DNA from: Chloroflexota bacterium
GTDB lineage: Bacteria; Chloroflexota; Anaerolineae; Anaerolineales; UBA4823
DNA: 64,000 nt
Assembly: GCA_020349245.1 (NCBI GenBank)
Contig: CP070764.1
Span: forward strand, 3,401,057 to 3,465,056
Direction: 5' to 3'
Below the pieces are notes generated by a model. It saw only the letters and a list, made by a program, of their open reading frames with translations, was not told the origin of the DNA and ran no database searches. The position numbers and the translations under genes are program-made. Numbering within the stretch: position 1 is the stretch's first letter; every line of letters starts with the position of its first letter. This document shows, in pieces, positions 36,357 through 45,815 of the stretch.

Positions 36357-37124
36357 CTAGTTCACCGTAATCTCGGCCACTGATTTATATACGTGGGTTG
36401 GTATATAAGAATATCGCTCTATTTGTTCTGGCTTCGTAACCCCGGTCAAAACCAAGATCGAATCCATGCCGTTCTGAACACCGCCAATAATATCAGTGTC
36501 CATGCGGTCACCCACAATGATCGTCTCCTCTGAGTGCACGCCGAGATAGTTCAGGGCAGTGCGCACCATTAAGGGATTGGGTTTACCGATGAAAAAGGGG
36601 CTTACTCCGGTCGCTTTCTCGATCATCGCAGCCACTGCCCCGCAGGCTGGCACAATTCCCATCGCAGTCGGACCGGATGGATCAGGATTGGTGGCGACAA
36701 AGCGTGCTCCATCAATGATCAGACGGATGCCTTTCGTCAGGTTTTCCAGGCTGAAAGCATTTGTTTCACCCAGGACAACATAATCGGGATCATGTTCCGT
36801 GATAATATAGCCGACTTCGTGCATTGATGAAGTCAACCCGCTTTCTCCAATAACATATGCAGTGCCGTTGGGACGTTGTTTCTGCAAGAACTGGGCAGTC
36901 GCCATAGCTGAGGTAAATATCAATTCAGGTGGGATTTTCAACCCCATCTTCTGCAAATTGTGGGCGAGGTCTTTGGCGGTATAAATCGGGTTGTTTGTCA
37001 ATACCAGGTACTTGCCCTGACTGGCATTCAAGCGGTCCACAAATTTACTTGCGCCAGGTATAACCCTGTCCCCGCTGATTAATACCCCGTCCATGTCGAC
37101 CAGGTAATTCTTTACATTCTTCAT
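36357..37124 (-). CDS. HAD-IIA hydrolase (NagD-like phosphatase)
   Basis: 255 residues. The catalytic motif I is [11 protein letters not shown], motif [13 protein letters not shown], motif III lysine in [11 protein letters not shown], and motif [13 protein letters not shown]. The C2-type cap lies between about residues 75 and 180, which places it in subfamily IIA with NagD and phosphoglycolate phosphatases. The likely substrate is a small sugar or nucleotide phosphate. Transcribed toward the secreted propeller gene. Confidence 0.92.
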   Translation of the reverse strand: MKNVKNYLVDMDGVLISGDRVIPGASKFVDRLNASQGKYLVLTNNPIYTAKDLAHNLQKMGLKIPPELIFTSAMATAQFLQKQRPNGTAYVIGESGLTSSMHEVGYIITEHDPDYVVLGETNAFSLENLTKGIRLIIDGARFVATNPDPSGPTAMGIVPACGAVAAMIEKATGVSPFFIGKPNPLMVRTALNYLGVHSEETIIVGDRMDTDIIGGVQNGMDSILVLTGVTKPEQIERYSYIPTHVYKSVAEITVN

Positions 37125-37213
37125 ATTATGCCTGTTTAGGAATTAATTCTGCCTATCAATTAGGATTATACTCGACCACCACTATGAATATGCTGGATAA
37201 TTCTTCTCCACCA

Positions 37214-39076
37214 TCAATCTGGCTCTGTTGAGATCTCCACCGGCAGACCTTCCAAGTTCATAATCTGTAATGCATTCGTGGTCCGGCTGGGACCAGGACG
37301 TAAAAGGTAATCAAAGGTCATCCGGTCTTGTACGATCTCTTCTTGAAAATGGTAATTGGTGACACCTGGCAATTCGTCAGCAAAAATCACCAATTCGAGA
37401 TCGTGAGTCGAGATAAGACCAACGCCATGTTCTCCAACCAGCTTGCGGACAAATGCCCTTCCGCCGATCTCTCGTTCACGGTTGTTCGTACCGCGGAAAA
37501 TTTCATCGATCAGGAAAAAGACCGGCAAATCATCTGCCATCTCCAGCGCATCCAGCAAGGCTTTTAACCGCTTCACTTCTGCATAAAAATAACTGATGCC
37601 ATCCACGAGGGAATCCTTTACTTGAATCACAGTAAATAAGCGAAACATATTGGTAGAAAAAGACTCTGCATTCACCGGTCCTCCAGCGAATGCCAGACAA
37701 AGATTGATACCGATCGTGCGCAGGAAAGTCGATTTCCCTGACATATTCGAGCCGGTTATGATCACCACCTCGCCCAACTCGTCAATAGAAAAATCATTGC
37801 ACACTTTTACCTCGTCGGGGATCAAGGGATGCCCAACGCCGAAAGTCTTAATCAGTGGTTTTTGGGTTGTCAATTGGTTATCCACGATGGGAAAGGTGTA
37901 ATCCGGGTTCAGAAAGGAGAAATTCGCCAGGGAATTCAGGGCTTCCAGCTCGTACCAGGTATCCAACCAGGCTGGCAGCACTACCTGCATCTTGCTTTTA
38001 TAGCGCTGCAGCTGGTAGGCAAAGAAGACATCCCAAGGGACAAATACATTAACCAAGAGCCACACGACCGGATTAGCGCCGATACTGGAAGCTGACGCGA
38101 TCAGGGATATCCTTCTCAGGTAACTGGAAGGCCGCTGGCCATCAGCCCAAAATGTCTCGCACAATTGGAAAAGGTGGCTTCCAGTTCGAAACGAATACTT
38201 CTCAATAAAAACCAGAACCGCGCGGAATCTGTCCAGGGTAGTGGATAAATGCTGAGCTTGCCCGAAGATGTCCTTCATATTGCGATAAGCAAATAAATAA
38301 ACGGCAGCATAAATCCCAAGAGTGATCATCCAAAACGCAGGTACAAGCCCCAAAGAAAATAATGCAAAAAAGAGAATATTCGCCGCAGCCAGGATAGCCA
38401 GGATGATCAAAATTGGTTTTAAGGATCCAGATGCTATCTGCTTAGCTAACCAGCTGATTAATTCTTCTCCGTCCCAGGCCTGATCCTCCTCCACGGTAAC
38501 CAAGCTGCTGGATAAAGCCAAGCGGCTGCGGAATCCAGACAGTGATTTCATCTCTTCAACTATCTCCCGTCTTTGATACACCTGGGAATTACTTGGATCT
38601 TGCTCAAGCAGCCAATCTTGAAGGCGGGTGCTTCCGCCTCTAGAGACAGCTGTACTCAACAGCTGGTGCAAAGATTGGTTCCCGCTGATGTTTAAATCGC
38701 TGGCAAATGGGTGCTTATCGCCTGAGGGAATGTTTGGCGCAGGTGGTATGCGATCCCAGGCTAAATCCATACGGGCTATTTGACCCAGGAAATACTGTCT
38801 CGATAGGTTAAAGCGGATGAGGCTGGTTTTAACCTTGCGGTTGAAATAGACAACCAGGGAAAAGGCAACCAAGAAAACAAGACCGGCAAATATCAGGTTT
38901 CTTGATTGGTGGCTTTGGTAAGCGAGGAAAAATCCCAGCACACCAACCAAAAGGACTGCCAAACGAACCCAGAAGTAACGTCGGTCGAGCTCTTGTAATT
39001 TGATGATCTCATGATCAAGGCGAGCGATATGCCTGGAGAGAACTCGATGCCGATCTGCCTTTTTTTTGCCTCTCAT
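37214..39076 (-). CDS. Membrane-associated MutS-like ATPase
   Basis: 620 residues from ATG 39076, preceded by GGAGG. The C-terminal third is a MutS domain V: Walker A TGSNMSGKSTFLRT near residue 440, the aromatic and ST motifs, Walker B FFLIDEIFRGTNNRER, and ISTHD. The N-terminal part has no DNA mismatch-binding domain. Instead there are two pairs of hydrophobic segments, near residues 40-80 and 225-270. This type of membrane MutS relative is known, but its role is not. Probably not a mismatch repair protein. It is 90 bases upstream of the HAD gene, in the same direction. Confidence 0.85.
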   Translation of the reverse strand: MRGKKKADRHRVLSRHIARLDHEIIKLQELDRRYFWVRLAVLLVGVLGFFLAYQSHQSRNLIFAGLVFLVAFSLVVYFNRKVKTSLIRFNLSRQYFLGQIARMDLAWDRIPPAPNIPSGDKHPFASDLNISGNQSLHQLLSTAVSRGGSTRLQDWLLEQDPSNSQVYQRREIVEEMKSLSGFRSRLALSSSLVTVEEDQAWDGEELISWLAKQIASGSLKPILIILAILAAANILFFALFSLGLVPAFWMITLGIYAAVYLFAYRNMKDIFGQAQHLSTTLDRFRAVLVFIEKYSFRTGSHLFQLCETFWADGQRPSSYLRRISLIASASSIGANPVVWLLVNVFVPWDVFFAYQLQRYKSKMQVVLPAWLDTWYELEALNSLANFSFLNPDYTFPIVDNQLTTQKPLIKTFGVGHPLIPDEVKVCNDFSIDELGEVVIITGSNMSGKSTFLRTIGINLCLAFAGGPVNAESFSTNMFRLFTVIQVKDSLVDGISYFYAEVKRLKALLDALEMADDLPVFFLIDEIFRGTNNREREIGGRAFVRKLVGEHGVGLISTHDLELVIFADELPGVTNYHFQEEIVQDRMTFDYLLRPGPSRTTNALQIMNLEGLPVEISTEPD

Positions 39077-39466
39077 CTTGGACCTGGCCTCCAATGTAAA
39101 GCTGGATCTATTTCACTCTTCAGCTTACCCGATATATCAAATCATGACAACTGCACAGAACCTATCCAGAGATGGAAAATCATACCATCAGTGGGTATTG
39201 GCAAGCTCATCCTACCAGAACTGGTTCCTTGCTATACAGCTGGAAAGATATCTTATGCACCCCGATCTTCGTGCTGCCAACACCAGCTCGGGCAATGATT
39301 CAATTCAGCGAATTATGAGTCAAGTCGCCTTTCCCCGAGATTTACGAATAATTCATCCTTGCCAGAATCCTTGCTGCTGTTGGTACAAAATCACACAGTT
39401 GGCGGCTTGATTATCCTGTAAAATAATAAGATAAACACGCTCCTGAAAAGTGATAAAGGAGATTCA
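39077..39466. other. Divergent spacer between MutS-like and receiver-PP2C genes
   Basis: About 390 bases; overlapping plus-strand frames from 39011 and 39066 have no ribosome site or family. It should hold both divergent promoters, but neither is clear. Confidence 0.35.
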
Positions 39467-41083
39467 ATGAGTGAAGGTGATCCGATCCGGGTCGCAATCG
39501 TCGATGATCACGCAATTGTTCGACGTGGGTTGAGTGCAATCCTCACAACCACTGAACAACTGAAGCTGGTTGGCGAAGCAGAAGATGGCCAAGAGGCAGT
39601 TGAACTTTGCCAGCTCGCCCAACCGGATGTGGTTTTGATGGACCTGATCATGCCGGGAATGGATGGCATTCAGGCGACCCGGGAAATTCACCAGCGATGG
39701 CCTCACATTCAAGTCCTGGTTCTGACCAGCTTCACAGAACAAGAGATGATCCAGGGTGCCCTGGATGCCGGTGCGCGTGGATACCTGTTGAAGAACGTCA
39801 AGGGAAGTGAACTGGTCGAGGCTATCGTGGAGGTTTACAGGGGTGGTCAAAGAATTGCCCAGGAAGCCCAGCAATTTCTTAAAAACTCCGGGCAGCTGAC
39901 CAGTCTGAAAAAAGATATTCATGGAAAACGGGTGTCAACAGCAGAGCTGACTGCAACTCTCGGCAAACATCTCCCCCGCCTCTTTCCAAGTTTTCAGGTT
40001 GAAATTCACCTATTCCCAGATAGTTTGATCTATCTCTCTTCTGAAAAACCCAAGGTGCAAATCCCTGGGGATGGTTGGCAGTGGTTGCATTCCGTGGGAG
40101 AAATGCACACATTTTCTGAGGACCAAGAGCTCCCCTGGGGAGGTAGGCAAAATTGGGGAATAACCCTGATCCTTTTCCCAATCCATGATGCTGAGAAAGA
40201 GCTCATCCTAGGAGGGATCAGCTTATTGATTGAAAGTGAAGATAGCGATATTGATGAACTGACCAATACCCTGAAATCGCTGGCGAATATCATCGCCATA
40301 GCTCTGGAGCGAGAACCCGAGGATACTGAGCAAGTTATCGGAAGACTCGCCAGCGATGAGCTTGAAATGGCGGGAAAACTCCAGTCCCGCATCTTGCCGG
40401 AAAAACCCCCCCACCTGGATGGCTGGGATATCGCCACCCGGCTTCTCCCAGCCCGTGAAACTTCAGGTGATTTCTATGATTTCATCCCATTGAGCAATAA
40501 TAAATGGGGTATCTTGATCGCCGATGTCACCGATAAAGGGCTCGGGGCTGCGGTATTCATGGCCATGTGCAGCTCGCTCATCCGCACCTATGCGGTCCGT
40601 TTCCCTACCTTGCCAGCGCTGGCACTCAGCTCGGTCAACGAACGGATTTTCACAGATATGCGTGGAGGTCTTTTTCTAACTGCTTTTTACGGCATTTTAG
40701 AACCTGAAACCGGACGCCTGCGTTACGTGAATGCTGGCCATAATCCGCCATTTTTAGTTGGCAATCTTAAAGGAAAACCTTTGGACAGGTTACCCAGCAC
40801 TGGAATGGCATTAGGCGTTTCTGAAGAAGCTACTTGGCAGCAAAAAGTTTTGAAGTTCTCCCCCGGTGATGTGCTGGTGATGTTCACTGATGGGATCACG
40901 GAAGCTCAAAACCAGGGTGGTGTATTTTTCGGCGATATACGACTTCAGGAATCAATTCGCAAGAACAAAACACTGCCTGCGAACAGGCTGCTGGAAACAA
41001 TCCTGAACGAAGTCAATGAATTCACCCGGGGCGCACCAGTGCAGGATGACAAGGCCCTGGTCATTCTCTCCCGCAAGATTTAA
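39467..41083 (+). CDS. Response regulator with PP2C (SpoIIE-type) phosphatase output
   Basis: 538 residues, AAAGGAG upstream. The receiver domain (about 5-125) is very close to those of NarL regulators: VDDHAIVRRGL, phospho-acceptor D59 in VVLMDLIMP, YLLKNV. Instead of a LuxR domain there is a GAF-like middle region (about 155-290). A SpoIIE-like PP2C phosphatase follows from about 310, with LQSRILPEKPP, RETSGDFYDF, DVTDKGLGAAVFM, YVNAGHNPPFL, FTDGITEA and DDKALVIL; the metal-binding aspartates are all present. It probably dephosphorylates an anti-sigma antagonist or another Ser/Thr target in response to a kinase. No kinase gene is adjacent. Confidence 0.93.
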   Translation: MSEGDPIRVAIVDDHAIVRRGLSAILTTTEQLKLVGEAEDGQEAVELCQLAQPDVVLMDLIMPGMDGIQATREIHQRWPHIQVLVLTSFTEQEMIQGALDAGARGYLLKNVKGSELVEAIVEVYRGGQRIAQEAQQFLKNSGQLTSLKKDIHGKRVSTAELTATLGKHLPRLFPSFQVEIHLFPDSLIYLSSEKPKVQIPGDGWQWLHSVGEMHTFSEDQELPWGGRQNWGITLILFPIHDAEKELILGGISLLIESEDSDIDELTNTLKSLANIIAIALEREPEDTEQVIGRLASDELEMAGKLQSRILPEKPPHLDGWDIATRLLPARETSGDFYDFIPLSNNKWGILIADVTDKGLGAAVFMAMCSSLIRTYAVRFPTLPALALSSVNERIFTDMRGGLFLTAFYGILEPETGRLRYVNAGHNPPFLVGNLKGKPLDRLPSTGMALGVSEEATWQQKVLKFSPGDVLVMFTDGITEAQNQGGVFFGDIRLQESIRKNKTLPANRLLETILNEVNEFTRGAPVQDDKALVILSRKI

Positions 41084-41104
41084 ACCTTTAATTTAATAGG
41101 GTTG

Positions 41105-41776
41105 TCAAGCCCAACCGATCAGATAAATCCCCAGGTTACCATTGCCCTTAACTGCTGATCGGCAAATTTTTAATCCCACAACTCCGGCTAGGCTGGAGAC
41201 ACCACCCCGGGTGAGAAAATCCCGAGAATTGTTGTAATGATCCCATCCTGCCAAGAATTCTATCGCTGAAATTAGGCCATATGTCAGCTTGCCTTTGAGC
41301 GGGCGCGAATCCTGCGGGTGAAAATCAATGAGAATAAGTTGACCTCCAGGTTGCAGAACACGCACCATTTCTGAAAGCACCGCAGGTCTCAAGGAAGGGT
41401 TTATCTGGTGTAAAAATAATGATGACAGTACCAGGTCGAAACAATGGTCAGGAAATGGCATAGAGATGGCGTTCCCATTCGCCAGGACAGAGCTGCCATT
41501 TAATTTTGACCTGGCTATGCTAAGCATCGGGGAAGACAAATCGATACCGAACACCTCTCCCCCACCTTCTTTGTAGATTGCCAGCTGTGCTCCAGTGCCA
41601 CAGCCAACATCCAGGACTCGTAATCCTTCCCTGGGAGGGACAAGCTCAACTACCGCCATTCTCAATCCTCTCAAAACATTCTCGAACAGCGGGTCATACC
41701 ACTTCGCAGCTTCAAAATACCTTTTCTTCGCCATGAGATTTGTCAATCCCGAGGAAATTTTACGCTTCTGGCTCAC
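41105..41776 (-). CDS. Class I SAM-dependent methyltransferase
   Basis: 223 residues from a GTG directly next to the stop of the upstream methyltransferase (TGAGTG); an ATG at 41734 is the alternative. The SAM motif I is VLDVGCGTGAQLAI, then the acidic end of beta 2 in VFGIDLSSPML, motif PFPDHCFDLVLSS, and LRPGGQLILIDF, the Methyltransf_11 pattern. The substrate is unknown. Its end meets that of the receiver-PP2C gene with only 21 bases between. Confidence 0.88.
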   Translation of the reverse strand: MSQKRKISSGLTNLMAKKRYFEAAKWYDPLFENVLRGLRMAVVELVPPREGLRVLDVGCGTGAQLAIYKEGGGEVFGIDLSSPMLSIARSKLNGSSVLANGNAISMPFPDHCFDLVLSSLFLHQINPSLRPAVLSEMVRVLQPGGQLILIDFHPQDSRPLKGKLTYGLISAIEFLAGWDHYNNSRDFLTRGGVSSLAGVVGLKICRSAVKGNGNLGIYLIGWA

Positions 41777-42562
41777 TCAAACTGGATAGTTTTTCATTCC
41801 AGACAGCATTTTGATTGAAATCCATGTACGGAATGCCAAAATCCGGCCATCAGTTTCGGCTTTTGATACATCCTTTTCTATCTTCAGCAATCCTTCCTGG
41901 TAAGACTCCTGAGGAAGTAAGGCCAGTTGGGAGCAGGCATGCTTTTCCAGAAAAGGATCCTTGAACACCTCTCTGCCGAGTTTACTCTCGTTGATCACCG
42001 CCACGTCAATCAGTTTCAGATCGGTGAAGCCATTACCCTCAAACCATCCGCTAACCTCCGACCAGGCGGGAAAGCGCTGCTCATCCAGTTCATAACAGCC
42101 CTTAAAGTATTGGTAAATATACCAGTCAGATCTTGACCTAGGTTTGCTGCCCCCTATGATTGCCAGTAATCCCCCAACTGCCAGGATACGGTGGGCCTCA
42201 CCAATAAATACAGTCGGATCGGCAAAATGGTGGAGGGCGTTGACGCAGTATACAAGATCGAATTTTTCTTCCCTGAAGGGAAGTTGTCGAGCGGTTCCCT
42301 GGACAAAATGCGCTGGGATGATTTTCCGCTGAGCTTGGGCCAGCATCCCGGAGGAAAGATCTAAACCAAATAAATCCAGGCCAGGTGCGGAAAGCCTTTC
42401 CAACCAATGACCGGTCCCACAACCAGCTTCCAAAATCCGTTGTGCATGCAGCTGCCCAACCAGATGCTGCAAGTTTTGTCCTGTATCCGCATCCTGGCTG
42501 AAGACAAATCTGCGATCATAATCTACCGCCAAGCCATCATAATCAACCTGGATGCGGTTCAT
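41777..42562 (-). CDS. Class I SAM-dependent methyltransferase
   Basis: 261 residues from ATG 42562 with AGGAGG some 12 bases before it; a GTG at 42589 is possible. Motif I ILEAGCGTGHWLERL, the ribose-binding acid in LFGLDLSSGML, then PFREEKFDLVYCVNALHHFA and AVGGLLAIIGG. It pairs with the next gene (stop touches its start), so the two are co-expressed and may modify the same kind of molecule. The C-terminal 100 residues are specific to this protein. Confidence 0.88.
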   Translation of the reverse strand: MNRIQVDYDGLAVDYDRRFVFSQDADTGQNLQHLVGQLHAQRILEAGCGTGHWLERLSAPGLDLFGLDLSSGMLAQAQRKIIPAHFVQGTARQLPFREEKFDLVYCVNALHHFADPTVFIGEAHRILAVGGLLAIIGGSKPRSRSDWYIYQYFKGCYELDEQRFPAWSEVSGWFEGNGFTDLKLIDVAVINESKLGREVFKDPFLEKHACSQLALLPQESYQEGLLKIEKDVSKAETDGRILAFRTWISIKMLSGMKNYPV

Positions 42563-42860
42563 TCTAATTCTGATCCTCCTGGATAGCACAGAATCCAGAA
42601 TGGTGGCTTTATCCTAATCAAAGAAAAATACAGGAAAAAAGTTAAGGCTTGCAAAGCGCCACAAGCAACCTCGGACCGCAATCCCAGTCATTAAATCCAG
42701 CTTACCTACAGAACCAGGAATTTCCGTTCAGCTGCTATCCCTTTTTAGAAGCAGGCAATCAGCCTCCTCCTGCTCGCTCCGATGGAGAAATGTGATTTTC
42801 ATTTCCCAAGACGGGCGTAATTAATTCGAGAATGGCTGATAACTAATAAGAGATTTTGAA
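42563..42860. other. Spacer, nothing seen
   Basis: About 300 bases between the methyltransferase pair and the DUF4203-like gene. No gene, repeat or clear hairpin. Confidence 0.35.
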
Positions 42861-43361
42861 TTATTTCCGACTGGATGCCTGCCAGAAAATGCCGAGAACC
42901 ATTAAAACCAGGAATATCACTGTGCCGAGGGTTCCATCCAGAGAAATCCATTTTTGGGCTGCGAAGGTGATCGCACTGGCACCTGCCCAGGTTGTGAGCA
43001 GGATCAAGCCCCAATCGAATGCCACTGCCACCACGATTAAACCAATCGCACCTCCGATTAGCGCCAGGAGAAACCAGCTCATGTCGACCCCAAAAATACC
43101 CACCAGGAAAGGCAGGGCAACCGCACCGGCCAGGAAGCAAACAAAATACGCCGCCATCCGGATAAATTTCACCGCCAACCAGGCGAATATTACCCCCATG
43201 ATGATTGCGATCACCACGGACAATCCCGGTCCTAAGAGATTGCCAAACAATTGCCACCCAAATAAGAAAGCGACCAAGGCAGCTGCCAACCAGAAAAGCC
43301 TTTTTCCTGATACTAGAAGTAGTAAACCAACGACTAATGCAATGATGCCGTCCAATAACAT
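42861..43361 (-). CDS. DUF4203/TMEM198-like membrane protein
   Basis: 166 residues with seven short, Gly/Ala-rich predicted spans starting MLLDGIIALVVGLLLLVSGK; GGAGAAG precedes the ATG. The repeated pattern of small residues and the early G-x3-L-G-x-L segments fit the DUF4203 (TMEM198-like) family, whose function in bacteria is unknown. No charged loop of note. Apparently monocistronic. Confidence 0.65.
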   Translation of the reverse strand: MLLDGIIALVVGLLLLVSGKRLFWLAAALVAFLFGWQLFGNLLGPGLSVVIAIIMGVIFAWLAVKFIRMAAYFVCFLAGAVALPFLVGIFGVDMSWFLLALIGGAIGLIVVAVAFDWGLILLTTWAGASAITFAAQKWISLDGTLGTVIFLVLMVLGIFWQASSRK

Positions 43362-43474
43362 GTGAACTTCTCCGCTTCAACTATAATTTTCGAGGATTCC
43401 TGCCACTTCTCGGTGGACATTATTATCCTAACAGATCATTTCATATAAGAAAAGAATGATAATCAAATATTTTA

Positions 43475-44320
43475 TTATACTTTTTTACCCACATATAAAC
43501 CATAGCCAAGATATATGAAAAACTGGCGCAGCACCGCAGGAGAAGGGGTGATACTCCGGGCATATTTTCTAAACTCAGGGTTGCGCAGAGACAGGGAAAA
43601 GAAATCCTTGAAGGCTCGCAGGGTATCCTGTTTATCGCCAGCACGGAGGCCTCCCAATTGGTTCTTCCACTGCTCAATCATGGATATTTTATAAACCTTT
43701 ACCCGAATATCGACCAATTCGGCCCGCTTGAATAATGCTTCCCACCCCGCAGCAGTTAAGAATTGGACATTCTCCATTGTGTTCTTGACATATTCAACCA
43801 AGTTCTCGGGCGGATCGTCGTAAAGCCAGGTCCCTTCATTTATCCCCACAAAACCCCCAGGCCTCAGAAGCCGGGCATATTCATTTATAACAGCTTGCTT
43901 TTCCCTGGGAAAGGCTGTCACTGATTCGCTCAACACGATATCAAAATGATCACTGAGGAATGGCAGGTTCGTAGCATCTGCAATTACGAATGTAGTTTGA
44001 CTTTTAACACTTTCCTTTTCGACTCGTTTTTTTGACCAGGCAATCATTTGCGGGGATAAATCAACCCCGACAACGCTACAATGGTATTCTTTTGCCAAAC
44101 GCCAGGTGGTCATGCCAGCCCCACACCCCACTTCCAGGAATCGTTTTCCTGGTGTAATTTGACACATGGTTATCAATTCCTCTGTGGCTTTGAATCCCCC
44201 CATGTGCTTCGTTGCACCCCATGACGATTGCGCCTTGAAATAAGAAAAATTTGAAGATTGATCAGCTCCCGCAGGGAGGGATCCGGTTTTTTCTTTAGAT
44301 TGACCGATTTCAGGTCTCAT
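43475..44320 (-). CDS. SAM-dependent methyltransferase (cyclopropane/sterol-methylase-like)
   Basis: 281 residues from ATG 44320, which follows GAGGGA; an in-frame ATG at 44335 has no such site. Motif I is FLEVGCGAGMTTWRLA, then VVGVDLSPQMIAWSKKR, PFLSDHFDIVLSES and LRPGGFVGINEGTW. The N-terminal ATKHMGGFKATEELI segment is seen in methylases acting on small molecules. It follows the DinB gene by 18 bases, in one transcript. Confidence 0.88.
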   Translation of the reverse strand: MRPEIGQSKEKTGSLPAGADQSSNFSYFKAQSSWGATKHMGGFKATEELITMCQITPGKRFLEVGCGAGMTTWRLAKEYHCSVVGVDLSPQMIAWSKKRVEKESVKSQTTFVIADATNLPFLSDHFDIVLSESVTAFPREKQAVINEYARLLRPGGFVGINEGTWLYDDPPENLVEYVKNTMENVQFLTAAGWEALFKRAELVDIRVKVYKISMIEQWKNQLGGLRAGDKQDTLRAFKDFFSLSLRNPEFRKYARSITPSPAVLRQFFIYLGYGLYVGKKV

Positions 44321-44338
44321 AAGATTCCCTCGCATTGC

Positions 44339-44893
44339 TCATAATCGAATTCTCTGCAACGCGGCTTCAATTTGTTCTTCATGCAGCTTATCATGATAAA
44401 TACCAACTCTCAAGACTTTGATCAGATTCAGCCACCCCATGACTGGGTCGTACAAGCTTACATGTCCTAAATAATCAGCATCCTTACCTGAGAAAAAATT
44501 TCTGATCTCCTGGTGAGTTTTCACCAAGTTATCTTTCAACACCTTCAATGAAGTTGGCTTCCGTGGTGTATATTTGGGAGACCAGATCCAGCCAGTATGT
44601 AAAGGAAATCCTGGACGTTTATATACATTATCAATCTCTGTCTCGTATGGATGATCGTAGCGAAGTTTTGCGAATGGAAGCAAGAAAAGCCAGGTGATTT
44701 TAATAAGGGTCAGGGTGCTTGTGTTGATCACCCTTAGATGATCTAGGTTCTCTCCAATAGACCATTGGTCACTTGTGGGACGTTGCCAGAGTAATCTATC
44801 TTCAAGCTCATTCACAATCTGGAATAATTGCTCGCGCTGCTGGTCCATCATCTCCAGGTATTTCGTCACGACTTCTTTTTCTTGGTAATCCAT
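44339..44893 (-). CDS. DinB-family protein
   Basis: 184 residues, AAGGAAG before the ATG. A four-helix DinB/YfiT-like metalloprotein: the first helix MDQQREQLFQIVNELEDRLL, the conserved W-S-I-G-E-N-L-D-H-L, whose last His is one metal ligand, and the C-terminal GIYHDKLHEEQ, which holds two more. Such proteins are thiol-dependent transferases or detoxification enzymes using bacillithiol or similar. Lies between the LLM oxidoreductase and the methyltransferase. Confidence 0.88.
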   Translation of the reverse strand: MDYQEKEVVTKYLEMMDQQREQLFQIVNELEDRLLWQRPTSDQWSIGENLDHLRVINTSTLTLIKITWLFLLPFAKLRYDHPYETEIDNVYKRPGFPLHTGWIWSPKYTPRKPTSLKVLKDNLVKTHQEIRNFFSGKDADYLGHVSLYDPVMGWLNLIKVLRVGIYHDKLHEEQIEAALQRIRL

Positions 44894-44942
44894 AAAAACT
44901 TCCTTGAATTATGATCCCACAACATATTGGATGTACAAACCA

Positions 44943-45815
44943 TCAGATATGGCTTGGTGGACCATTTTGGACACGTCTGACCAATTTATCGATAATCTCC
45001 GGCTCCCACGGGTCCGTCCAGCTCAATCCATAATCAAAGGGACTGATGCCTTCAACCCACCAGGTGACGCCGACCTCGAGATAAGTTTTCGTAATGGAGG
45101 CAGCTGCAACAGGATCGTCACCAGGAGTGACCCCATACTGAATTAAATCAAACCCATCGACCGACCCCCGTTGGCTTTCAATTATCATTTGAATCTCAAT
45201 CCAATCTTTGGGTGCAACAGGTTTAACCAGAGCATCTGGGAAGTAGCCATCATATTTGGCTGCCCGGTAAATTGGTCCCTTATTTGGCCAGGTTCCACCT
45301 ACCCAGATCGGTATGGATGGATTTTGGACCGGTCTTGGTAAGAAGACCATTTCATCCAGGTTGTAGAACTCACCCTGGTAGCTGAAGGGTTCACCACTCA
45401 ACAACCCAAGCAATATTTCTAGACCCTCATCCAGTCTTCTCGCACGTACCTTTGTGTCTACCTCCTCCCCGAAAGCGCCAAACTCCCACTGAGCAGGCGC
45501 TCCGAGGCCAACCCCTAAAATCAGGCGACCCTGGCTCAGCTGGTCGATTGAGGCTGCTTCCCGGGCGACTTTCCATGGGCGGCGTCGGGCTAATGGTGTA
45601 ACCATCGTACCAAGCCGGATCTTATTTGTATTTATACTAATTGCAGCTAAAGCGATCCAGGGATCAACAACTGGCCGCTGGAGATCATCAAACAGGATAT
45701 GATCCCAGATGAAGAAACCATTCCATCCAGCTTCTTCTGCATCTTTTGCCAGATCTGCCAAAAAGGCAATATCAGCAAAATTTGAGAATTGGGGTACAGA
45801 TAAACCAAACTTCAT
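44943..45815 (-). CDS. LLM-class flavin-dependent oxidoreductase
   Basis: 290 residues from ATG 45815. A luciferase-like barrel: MKFGLSVPQFSNFADIAFLA, GWNGFFIWDHI, LGTMVTPLARRRPWKVAREA, LSQGRLILGVGLGAP, and the late IPIWVGGTWPNKGPIYRAA. It would use FMN or F420 from a separate reductase; the group cannot be told apart here. It is 49 bases upstream of the DinB gene and probably in its transcript. Confidence 0.92.
   Translation of the reverse strand: MKFGLSVPQFSNFADIAFLADLAKDAEEAGWNGFFIWDHILFDDLQRPVVDPWIALAAISINTNKIRLGTMVTPLARRRPWKVAREAASIDQLSQGRLILGVGLGAPAQWEFGAFGEEVDTKVRARRLDEGLEILLGLLSGEPFSYQGEFYNLDEMVFLPRPVQNPSIPIWVGGTWPNKGPIYRAAKYDGYFPDALVKPVAPKDWIEIQMIIESQRGSVDGFDLIQYGVTPGDDPVAAASITKTYLEVGVTWWVEGISPFDYGLSWTDPWEPEIIDKLVRRVQNGPPSHI

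Noticed and set aside
39066-39410. 114-codon plus-strand frame before the receiver-PP2C gene
   Set aside because: No ribosome site, starts inside the MutS-like gene, and no recognisable motif.
42799-43380. 193-codon minus-strand frame over the DUF4203-like gene
   Set aside because: It overlaps the hydrophobic 166-residue frame, which has a better start signal and clear membrane spans; the longer frame is rich in Gly, Arg and Trp without pattern.
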